Source: Candidatus Methanophagales archaeon
Lineage (GTDB): Archaea; Halobacteriota; Syntropharchaeia; Alkanophagales; Methanospirareceae
Reading direction: 5' to 3'
NCBI GenBank assembly: GCA_030668065.1
Contig: DAOUUS010000114.1
Coordinates: 1-5,628 of the forward strand
Length of the DNA stretch: 5,628 nucleotides
A program made the position numbers and the translations under genes. Numbering within the stretch: the first letter of the stretch is position 1; each line of letters opens with the position of its first letter. The notes beneath the pieces were generated by a model. That model was given only the letters and a program-made list of their open reading frames with translations. It had not been told where the DNA came from and did no database searches. Below, piece after piece: positions 1 to 5,104 of the stretch.

Positions 1-84
1 AATAGATAAGTATGGTCTCGTGTAGATGTCTCGCAGACGATATGTCTTATCTGTACGGGCTGCGATATAACGCCTTATAGGGAT

Positions 85-513
85 CTATAACTTTTTTGTA
101 AAATTCACATGCGTCCGCTTGAACCCCACCTGCTCGTAAAATCGCTGTGCATCCACCCGGAAATTCTTTGTCGTCACTTCGATAGAGACACACCTCCGTT
201 TCTCAGCTTCCAGCTCAAGTCGCGACACGAGTTGAGCGCCGATACCCTTATCACGGGCTGTTTCATGCACAATCAATTCCTGTATCTCGCCCACCAGTCC
301 AGCATGATGTAGCTGAGGCTCGATATGGAGACTTGCAAAGCCAATAACACGCCCATCACGCTCCACAACATAGTACAGTACATTGTCGTCACGAATATTC
401 AGGGCAAATACATCATGAAACGACTTCCGGTCAAGCGCTACTGCCATCAAAGCAGTAACCAACTCATACACGGACGTTTCATCGGATTCCTCAACCAGTC
501 GAATGCTAACCAT
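85..513 (-). CDS. phnO: PhnO-like GNAT N-acetyltransferase (aminoalkylphosphonate acetyltransferase family)
   Basis: This 142-residue protein is a single GNAT domain that should transfer acetyl from acetyl-CoA to a primary amine in the cytoplasm. The stretch GEIQEL (75-80), the acetyl-CoA pyrophosphate loop RDKGIGAQL (87-95) and the C-terminal AQRFYEQVGF (122-131) follow the GNAT fold. From residue 69 to the end it resembles Escherichia coli PhnO as I remember it: LHH, then GEIQEL, a central RxxxxG loop, a DAxRFY motif and the ending FTKxL. PhnO acetylates aminoalkylphosphonates, allowing their breakdown or detoxifying them. The length also matches PhnO (about 144). The ATG at 511-513 is preceded at a 7-base spacing by a strong TAGGAGGA. 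It is the second gene of an operon with the oxidoreductase upstream (12 bases between them). No C-P lyase or other phosphonate gene is visible, so the real substrate could be another small amine. The GNAT family is near certain; PhnO specificity is inferred. Confidence 0.85.
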   Translation of the reverse strand: MVSIRLVEESDETSVYELVTALMAVALDRKSFHDVFALNIRDDNVLYYVVERDGRVIGFASLHIEPQLHHAGLVGEIQELIVHETARDKGIGAQLVSRLELEAEKRRCVSIEVTTKNFRVDAQRFYEQVGFKRTHVNFTKKL

Positions 514-520
514 GCCAAGT

Positions 521-528
521 TCCTCCTA
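521..528 (-). promoter_or_regulatory. Shine-Dalgarno of phnO overlapping the upstream stop codon
   Basis: Read on the minus strand this is TAGGAGGA, placed 7 bases before the phnO ATG. Its first three bases are the TAG stop of the oxidoreductase gene. The overlap points to translational coupling: ribosomes ending the first gene sit on the initiation site of the second. It also fixes the phnO start at 513. Confidence 0.8.
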
Positions 529-1266
529 TTTCTCCTTACCGACAACCGTCATGTAAACCACACTCTCCTCTGTGCCAGCTATGCCCAAAAGAGCGTTTAC
601 CTCGTCATCGTAGAGCGCACCCACCTGGCAACTGCCGAGATTTAGTGCAACGGCAGCTAACGCAACGTTCTGTGCTATATGCCCGGCATCCAGATATACG
701 TAGCGATAGGCTCTTTGCTTGTATTTCCATTTCGACCGTGCGAAGATGGCAGTCCAGACGAAGACCACGCTCGCATGGTACGCCATTTCTTGATCAAGGG
801 CAGACTGTGCAACATGGCCACGAAAATCGCCCGCTCGTAACTGTTCGAGTTCATGTCTATCCACGGCATAATGATAAACTCCCGGGTCAATGTGCTCCAC
901 GAGATTGACCACGAGATACGTTTCTACGGGGTACAATGCCCCCGCGGATGGCGCGGTTCGGAATCCAGATTCGGGATTGGTAATACCCTGTGCTGCCCAC
1001 AACAGTTGAGATAGTTCTGACTTTGTCACTGTTTCATCTGTGAAGTGCCGAACGCTTCGGCGGCGTCTCAGGACTTCCCATAGCGGTGTGCCCCCTCCTG
1101 CTGCCTCCTGTGGTTCGAGCAGGACTTTTGGCGCTGTTGGATACCGCTTATACGTTTCAGGTTTGCTTGTCCAATCCAGGTGCCAGGCGGGAAGATGACC
1201 TCTTTTATACTTCGTCTCTTGCTGGAATCTGTCTCCTATTTCTGCTTTTGATACTCTTCTGTTCAT
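526..1266 (-). CDS. Stand-alone SagB-type FMN-dependent oxidoreductase (nitroreductase superfamily)
   Basis: This 246-residue protein belongs to the nitroreductase fold, SagB-like branch, whose members bind FMN and catalyse redox chemistry on small molecules or peptides. The N-terminal segment with GDRFQQETKY (11-20) and the YKRYP region near residue 40 is typical of stand-alone SagB-like proteins. RRRRSVRHF (67-75) is the classic FMN-phosphate-binding arginine/serine motif. APSAGALYPVE (105-115) and YLDAGHIAQN (191-200) are the other family signatures, and the C-terminal LGSCQVGALYDDEV (210-223) completes the domain. Length is normal and nothing is missing. In thiazole/oxazole-modified peptide clusters SagB oxidises azolines to azoles, but there is no cyclodehydratase, precursor peptide or docking protein here, so that role is not supported. 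The start at 1266 is an ATG behind a weak AAGGT. It is the first gene of an operon with the PhnO-like acetyltransferase, and an IS1634 element lies 32 bases upstream. GC in sampled lines (57-60%) is higher than elsewhere in the window. Substrate unknown. Confidence 0.85.
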   Translation of the reverse strand: MNRRVSKAEIGDRFQQETKYKRGHLPAWHLDWTSKPETYKRYPTAPKVLLEPQEAAGGGTPLWEVLRRRRSVRHFTDETVTKSELSQLLWAAQGITNPESGFRTAPSAGALYPVETYLVVNLVEHIDPGVYHYAVDRHELEQLRAGDFRGHVAQSALDQEMAYHASVVFVWTAIFARSKWKYKQRAYRYVYLDAGHIAQNVALAAVALNLGSCQVGALYDDEVNALLGIAGTEESVVYMTVVGKEK

Positions 1267-1296
1267 TCTTTTACCTTGACCTTCAGTGTTAGTATA

Positions 1297-1304
1297 GGCT
1301 ACAA
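1297..1304. repeat. 8-base direct repeat, left copy (possible target duplication)
   Basis: GGCTACAA here is repeated exactly at 2924-2931 on the same strand, flanking the transposase gene. It overlaps the TAG stop of the transposase. The match could be chance (an 8-mer within two short flanks), and IS1634-family duplications are often shorter, so the target-duplication reading is tentative. Confidence 0.35.
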
Positions 1305-2906
1305 CCCGAAAAGCGCATCAGCAAACCCCAACTTTTCAGCAATCTCCTTTTGCTCTTTAGTGAGCACCGAAATTTTGTCACGACTTTCACCACCAAAATC
1401 AAGAGTAGTTTTTCGTATTCTACCCAATTCCGCCAGACTAGCTTCTACACCCGTCCAGCCCGTAACGCCTAAATGATGCTTATACAGTGCCAGAGCCAGA
1501 TATGCAAGATAGCAGCTAAAAATATAGCCGTCAATATTTCCTGCCTCAAAATGCCTTACTGGTTGCATATCTAACCCGTTTTTGTAGCAATCGAAGATCT
1601 TCTCAATGACCTCCTTACCAAAATACGTGGCAATAATCTCAGGTGCACTCTTCTCAAGATTCGTGGTGAAAAGCAAGCCTTTACCATCTCGAAGCCTTGC
1701 TGCTCTTCGATTTTCCACGTGTGGCACTACTGATACTGTTTTCCCGTCATTGTTCATCACAAAAAAATCAGAAACTCCTCGGATTGCCGTTCGTATTTCC
1801 TTTTCCTGATCAGCGGTGTTTTCGTTACCGGTCTGCGAAGACAAGATCTCCGCGACTTTTATCTCTGCGATACCAATCTTTTTCAATCGTGCCGTGCGTT
1901 CTATCTCAAGATCGCTGTGATTGAAGCAAATAATTGCCCTGCCTGGAATGCCAAACAGCGATGTAGCGAGGTCTTCGTAATAGATTAGACCTGTGGGACA
2001 CATCAACTCATTTTCTTCGGATATGTCGTGCATTACAAGCTCTTTTGCCTCGTTGGACGTTAAAGGAATACCACCGATTATTTTCAGGTCATCTCCAGCC
2101 AGTTTTAGTAAATTATGCCGTGACGCCATCCCACTATCCAAGATTATCGCATCAATGCTGAGCTCTACCCGTTTAACATCTGCAATAAGTTGTTCTACCG
2201 TACTTACATCTGTTATATCCCCCTCATACGTTCTGAAAAGGACGGGCAAACCTTTGTTCTTTGTTGCGACCAATCCAACGTTTATCTGAGGTAAGCGGTT
2301 ATCATTCCGATTGTATCCGAGTCGCGCTTTAGGCAATTTTGTCGAATAAAAGTAAGTGGGCGTGATGTCGTAGATCAATGTAGACGATTCTGTTTCCAGA
2401 TGCTTTATTCTGTTGAACAGTTCAATGCACACGTCAACGATACCCTCGGGGCCTATTTTGCTGCAGGTCTTCATTACCGCACCGAGATTGCTGGTGTTTA
2501 GTTTCTCGGGGGTGATGCCGGTGAACTCTTCCAGTGCGGTATCCCTATACCATTTGGAAAACTTGCCGAGAGTTTCTCTGTCAATTATATGGTGGATTGC
2601 AAGCGCTGCAAAAACTTCACCCACGGGCAGTCCTCTCCTGGGAATCAATCCATTTAATAGCCCGATAAGTCCATATTGCTTGAATAAATCGTAAATGACC
2701 GCTATGTCGCCATATCTTACCGATCTTGTAACCTCAAACTCTTTAAAGCGCTTTTTCGGAGGAATTATCTGCTTCTCCCCATTTATTGTCACTTCTACCC
2801 CTAAATAGCGGGTGTTACGGTGCTTGACTTTGCCTGTACTGTCCCTGTAGTTCTCTCGTTCATACACATATACGCGCTCCCCTCGCTGTATTCTTGTTTT
2901 CGCCAT
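1299..2906 (-). CDS. IS1634-family DDE transposase, full length
   Basis: This 535-residue protein is a cut-and-paste transposase of the IS4-related superfamily, IS1634 group. Counting from the ATG at 2906, the DDE triad can be placed as follows. D180 lies in LIYDITPTYF, the counterpart of the usual LFDxTxxYF. D257 lies in AIILDSGMASRHNL, which reads like the family's DxGxxxxxN motif. E435 lies in EVIEKIFDCYKNGLDMQPVRH, where the Y-x-K-x-x-L-x-x-x-P-V motif follows the catalytic glutamate. The DGKGLLFTTN strand near residue 407 also fits. The insertion between the second D and E is of normal size, and the frame is uninterrupted, so the enzyme is probably active. An alternative TTG start two codons earlier (2912) is possible, but the ATG gives the natural MAKTRI start. 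A good archaeal TATA box lies about 31 bases upstream and no Shine-Dalgarno is visible, so the transcript is probably leaderless or nearly so. It ends with TAG. Confidence 0.93.
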   Translation of the reverse strand: MAKTRIQRGERVYVYERENYRDSTGKVKHRNTRYLGVEVTINGEKQIIPPKKRFKEFEVTRSVRYGDIAVIYDLFKQYGLIGLLNGLIPRRGLPVGEVFAALAIHHIIDRETLGKFSKWYRDTALEEFTGITPEKLNTSNLGAVMKTCSKIGPEGIVDVCIELFNRIKHLETESSTLIYDITPTYFYSTKLPKARLGYNRNDNRLPQINVGLVATKNKGLPVLFRTYEGDITDVSTVEQLIADVKRVELSIDAIILDSGMASRHNLLKLAGDDLKIIGGIPLTSNEAKELVMHDISEENELMCPTGLIYYEDLATSLFGIPGRAIICFNHSDLEIERTARLKKIGIAEIKVAEILSSQTGNENTADQEKEIRTAIRGVSDFFVMNNDGKTVSVVPHVENRRAARLRDGKGLLFTTNLEKSAPEIIATYFGKEVIEKIFDCYKNGLDMQPVRHFEAGNIDGYIFSCYLAYLALALYKHHLGVTGWTGVEASLAELGRIRKTTLDFGGESRDKISVLTKEQKEIAEKLGFADALFGL

Positions 2907-2923
2907 GCGCAAACCTATATGTG

Positions 2924-2931
2924 GGCTACAA
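2924..2931. repeat. 8-base direct repeat, right copy (possible target duplication)
   Basis: Exact second copy of GGCTACAA (first at 1297-1304). It lies between the transposase start codon and its TATA-like box. If it marks the right edge of the element, the TATA box belongs to the ancestral flank rather than to the insertion sequence. Confidence 0.35.
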
Positions 2932-2932
2932 A

Positions 2933-2947
2933 CATATAAAGCTTTTT
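2933..2947 (-). promoter_or_regulatory. Archaeal BRE/TATA promoter reading toward the transposase
   Basis: Read on the minus strand this is AAAAAGCTTTATATG: a purine-rich BRE followed by a TTTATATG box. The box centre is about 31 bases before the transposase ATG, so transcription would begin only a few bases upstream of the start codon. This is one of the clearest archaeal signs in the window. Confidence 0.6.
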
Positions 2948-3038
2948 AGTGAATATGGCGGGGTAAAGCACCTTAGATTGCGTGTAATTAGAGTGACGTG
3001 ATATTGTGGCCCATAAAACTCGGATTGTCAAGATAGAT

Positions 3039-3048
3039 ATACCGGTAT
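3039..3048. promoter_or_regulatory. 10-base perfect palindrome next to the DUF1015 TATA box, candidate operator
   Basis: ATACCGGTAT is a perfect palindrome lying directly before and touching the TATA-like box of the DUF1015 gene, where BRE contacts would fall. A dimeric repressor or activator binding here could control that gene. A related CCGGTAT with an upstream ATAC is found at 4445-4456 in the next plus-strand promoter region. Regulatory function is inferred only from position and symmetry. Confidence 0.35.
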
Positions 3049-3058
3049 GATATATACA
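3047..3058 (+). promoter_or_regulatory. Archaeal TATA-like promoter of the DUF1015 gene
   Basis: The sequence ATGATATATACA contains a TATA-like box centred about 32 bases before the ATG at 3084, predicting a start of transcription within a few bases of the start codon. No Shine-Dalgarno is visible before the ATG, which agrees with a leaderless message. It diverges from the transposase promoter at 2933-2947. Confidence 0.5.
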
Positions 3059-3083
3059 AAACATTTGATATTTTACAAACGCC

Positions 3084-4379
3084 ATGGTATTCTTAAAACC
3101 ATTCAAAGCGACAGTACTGAACCCGAAACGGGAAGATCGAGCGGAGCTTATTTGCCCGGTCTATGACACAATAGACGCCTCGCGGTACGATAAATACTCA
3201 GCCGAGAAGAATAATATAATCCAGTGTACCACGAGAAGAGCGGGCGTAAAGGAGCAAGATTTTGTGGCTCACGCGAAAAAAAGTGTGGTGCGTTTCTTCA
3301 ATGACGGTATTTTAAAAGAGTGTACAAAACCCGCTTTCTATATCTATGGGATCAGATACAGCATTTCGGATGAGATTCGAGAACAAATCCTCAAAGAAGA
3401 ACAAAGAGACACTTATTTCATGTTCGGGCTGATAGCACTGCTAAAACTTGAGAAACTCAACGACCAGCATATATTAGGGCACGAGAAGACCTTTGACTCG
3501 AGCATGCGGGAGCGATACCAGTTGATGAAAGAATGCGGTATGAATTTCTCGCCTATTGTTGCGGAATACAATATGCCGGACCACGCGATAAACAACATTC
3601 TCGAGCAGTATTTAGGGTTTCGCCGACCGGACTTGCAGCTAAATGCGAATAGAAAACCGATTGTGGATGTCATGTTAGATGGTAGTCGTCACCTGCTCTG
3701 GGAAGTTCCGGACAACGAGGTAGTGGCAAAGATTCAGCAGTTGATGCGTGACAAGAGCGTTATGATTCTTGATGGGCATCACAGGTATACCGCTTCTTAT
3801 CAGTTGTGCAAAGACGGCGGAACGGCGGATACGTTGATGATGCTTGTGGAAGGTGGCGATCAAGCGCTGTTATTGCTGCCCTGGCACCGATGTGTGAAAG
3901 AATGCCGCATGCCTGAACTCCTGGATAGACTAAAAGCGAATTTTAGTGTCGAACGTTGTGACCGGTGTGACGTCTATACAAAGCTAAACGAACGCACCAA
4001 CGATTTTGACGTTAGGTTGTGTATGTATGACGGAAAGGGGTTCTATTTGCTGCGGGCGGATGAGCAGCGGATACGGGAGTTGTCAGAGGCGAGAGACGAA
4101 CGGGTGGGGCTGGATGTGATAAGTCTGCATGAGTGGCTTATTGATCCCACGCTTATTGGCAAACCCGAAGAAAGCATAGCTTTTACCGCCAGTCCGAAGG
4201 ATGCGATCGAGAAGGTGGATACGGGTGTTTACAGAGTTGCATTTTTTCTGAAACCGCTGCGGATAGCAGATGTGGAATACAAGGCACAGGTGGAGCGGAA
4301 AGGATTTCCGCAGAAGTCCACGTTGTTTTTACCTAAAGTGGCAGAGGGTGTTGTGTTGCGAAGGTTTGAGCGTGAGTGA
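3084..4379 (+). CDS. DUF1015-family protein
   Basis: This 431-residue protein matches the DUF1015 family in length and in the order of its conserved blocks. An N-terminal PFKATVLNP (6-14) is followed by CPVYDTID (24-31), the equivalent of the usual APPYD motif. GHEKT (132-136) leads to a SPIVAEY segment (156-162). The family hallmark ILDGHHRYTASYQL spans 228-241, and KSTLFLPKVAEGVVLRRFE (411-429) closes the protein. There is no signal peptide or membrane segment, so it is cytoplasmic. The biochemical function of the family was not firmly established to my knowledge. In several anaerobes it is found near serine biosynthesis genes. The GHHR block recalls the GxxR/GxHR loop of ParB/sulfiredoxin-like phosphate-handling enzymes, which would allow a kinase or phosphotransfer role; both points are inference. 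Here it stands alone, between an IS1634 element and a broken secreted-protein gene. The ATG at 3084 is preceded by a TATA-like box at about -32 and no Shine-Dalgarno. It ends with TGA. Confidence 0.9.
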   Translation: MVFLKPFKATVLNPKREDRAELICPVYDTIDASRYDKYSAEKNNIIQCTTRRAGVKEQDFVAHAKKSVVRFFNDGILKECTKPAFYIYGIRYSISDEIREQILKEEQRDTYFMFGLIALLKLEKLNDQHILGHEKTFDSSMRERYQLMKECGMNFSPIVAEYNMPDHAINNILEQYLGFRRPDLQLNANRKPIVDVMLDGSRHLLWEVPDNEVVAKIQQLMRDKSVMILDGHHRYTASYQLCKDGGTADTLMMLVEGGDQALLLLPWHRCVKECRMPELLDRLKANFSVERCDRCDVYTKLNERTNDFDVRLCMYDGKGFYLLRADEQRIRELSEARDERVGLDVISLHEWLIDPTLIGKPEESIAFTASPKDAIEKVDTGVYRVAFFLKPLRIADVEYKAQVERKGFPQKSTLFLPKVAEGVVLRRFERE

Positions 4380-4400
4380 ATAACGTTTTGTACTTCTTTA
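4380..4400 (+). terminator. Possible T-rich terminator after the DUF1015 gene
   Basis: Directly after the TGA stop the sequence has short T runs (GTTTTG, then CTTCTTTAT). Archaeal transcription often ends at such U-rich stretches without a hairpin. The runs are short, so the call is weak. Confidence 0.25.
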
Positions 4401-4438
4401 TAATCCTAAAGTGTAGTATATGGGATAAAAACATAGGG

Positions 4439-4448
4439 TTATTTATAC
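4439..4448 (+). promoter_or_regulatory. Archaeal TATA-like promoter of the secreted-protein gene
   Basis: TTATTTATAC is a TATA-like box centred about 33 bases before the ATG at 4477. As with the other promoters here, no Shine-Dalgarno precedes the start codon, so a leaderless or short-leader transcript is likely. An ATAC..CCGGTAT arrangement related to the palindrome at 3039-3048 overlaps its downstream side. Confidence 0.45.
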
Positions 4449-4476
4449 GCCGGTATTAAATAATTATACTTAACAA

Positions 4477-4839
4477 ATGCCAACATGTAGAACTCATCTA
4501 AAAGCTTACGTAGCTATAATTTTAGTTGTTTTGTTATGTATATCGAGCACGGTTGCGGCTCAAGATGCTGATGGCAGCATTGCTACTGATAGAGAAAACT
4601 ACAAAGAGGAATACAACGCACGTATATCGAGTATAGCGATACCTTCTGTGCTAACAGATCTTTTTTCGGGTGACATTCGATTTGACGTAGAAGGTGAGGT
4701 CTTTGTTTTAAAGTTAGATGGACTAAAAATAGTAAAAGTTGTACCCAAAACGAGTTCGCCACTATTTGAAGTAAAAATGTCACGGGAGTTTTTAAACAAG
4801 CTTCTAATCGCGGAAGACACAGTAAAACTACTCACTTAA
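4477..4839 (+). CDS. Small exported protein, N-terminal part of a gene broken by an in-frame stop
   Basis: The 120-residue product begins with a clear Sec-type signal peptide: positively charged start (R5, K9), hydrophobic core YVAIILVVLLCI (11-22) and a likely cleavage after A28 (TVAA before Q29). There is no proper lipobox, and no second membrane segment, so the mature part should be released or stay outside the membrane. I do not recognise the family with confidence. The segment from about 66 on, with VEGEVFVLKLDG (71-82) and FEVKMSREFLNKLL (97-110), has the strand-then-helix rhythm of SCP2-like sterol-carrier domains, a weak resemblance only. The frame ends at a TAA at 4837-4839 but continues open for 80 codons, so this is probably the front 60% of a roughly 200-residue protein. 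GC is low (about 30% in a sampled line). Confidence 0.65.
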   Translation: MPTCRTHLKAYVAIILVVLLCISSTVAAQDADGSIATDRENYKEEYNARISSIAIPSVLTDLFSGDIRFDVEGEVFVLKLDGLKIVKVVPKTSSPLFEVKMSREFLNKLLIAEDTVKLLT

Positions 4840-5082
4840 GGCATCAGGACAGGGGAGGTAGAAGTAACACCACACGGTACTGCGAATACCATAAAATTAA
4901 AAGCAAGTGAACTTGTAATAGCCGAAGTTGCTGAGGCACCTATACTGACAAATTATCTGGTGATCTACAGCAATAGGGGACTAATAGAGAAATACGGTAG
5001 AAACGACACTTCTGCGCTCATCGAATTTTTGACGTTTTATTCGGAAGAAACTTCCGCGTACTTAGCTACTGTAAAAAAATAA
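4840..5082 (+). pseudogene. Orphaned 3' part of the secreted-protein gene after a nonsense TAA
   Basis: Reading on in the same frame from 4840 gives 80 sense codons before a TAA at 5080-5082. The translation begins GIRTGEVEVTPHGTANTIKL and ends SAYLATVKK. It has protein-like composition and no further stops. The first residues after the stop (GxxxGEVEV) are what would follow FLNKLL...VKLLT in an SCP2-like domain, so the simplest reading is one ancestral codon such as CAA, GAA or AAA turned into TAA. No usable start codon with correct spacing follows the stop, so separate translation is unlikely. The last codons may have been altered by the neighbouring ISAzo13 element, whose transposase ends 8 bases away. 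Confidence 0.7.
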
Positions 5083-5104
5083 CATGGACATTATAGTGCA
5101 TGTT
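5081..5104. repeat. Imperfect inverted repeat between convergent genes
   Basis: AACATG at 5081-5086 pairs with CATGTT at 5099-5104 across a 12-base centre that can add two further pairs. It spans the stop codon of the ISAzo13 transposase and follows an A run on the left. It could be a weak bidirectional terminator or part of the end of the insertion sequence. The stem is short. Confidence 0.25.

Larger units (their letters stand above)
1297..2931 (-). mobile_element. IS1634-family insertion sequence, boundaries approximate
   Basis: A complete IS1634-type transposase occupies almost the whole interval. The element ends are not certain. No convincing long terminal inverted repeat was found by eye. 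The best boundary signal is a perfect 8-base direct repeat GGCTACAA at 1297-1304 and 2924-2931, which could be a target-site duplication. In that case the element proper would be 1305-2923 and the last codon plus stop of the transposase would come from the target, which is unusual. The span of about 1.6 kb suits the family. The interval given includes both repeat copies. Confidence 0.6.

Noticed and set aside
15..47. GTCTCG repeats and short AGAC/GTCT inverted repeats after phnO
   Set aside because: Arms are only four to six bases with no T run; too weak for a terminator or repeat array.
645..908. Plus-strand reading frames opposite the oxidoreductase
   Set aside because: They are antisense to a well-supported gene, and their translations show no family features.
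526..1266. SagB-like enzyme as part of a thiazole/oxazole-modified peptide cluster
   Set aside because: No cyclodehydratase, docking protein, precursor peptide or transporter is present, and stand-alone SagB-like enzymes are common.
2910..2912. TTG as the start of the IS1634 transposase
   Set aside because: The ATG two codons later gives a normal N-terminus, and nothing favours the TTG.
1270..2967. TTTACC at 1270-1275 and its reverse complement at 2962-2967 as IS1634 terminal inverted repeats
   Set aside because: The match fades after six bases and there is no flanking target duplication.
4852..4859. GGGGAGGT as a ribosome binding site allowing restart after the TAA
   Set aside because: No ATG, GTG or TTG follows at usable spacing in the open frame; the bases simply encode part of the TGEV segment.
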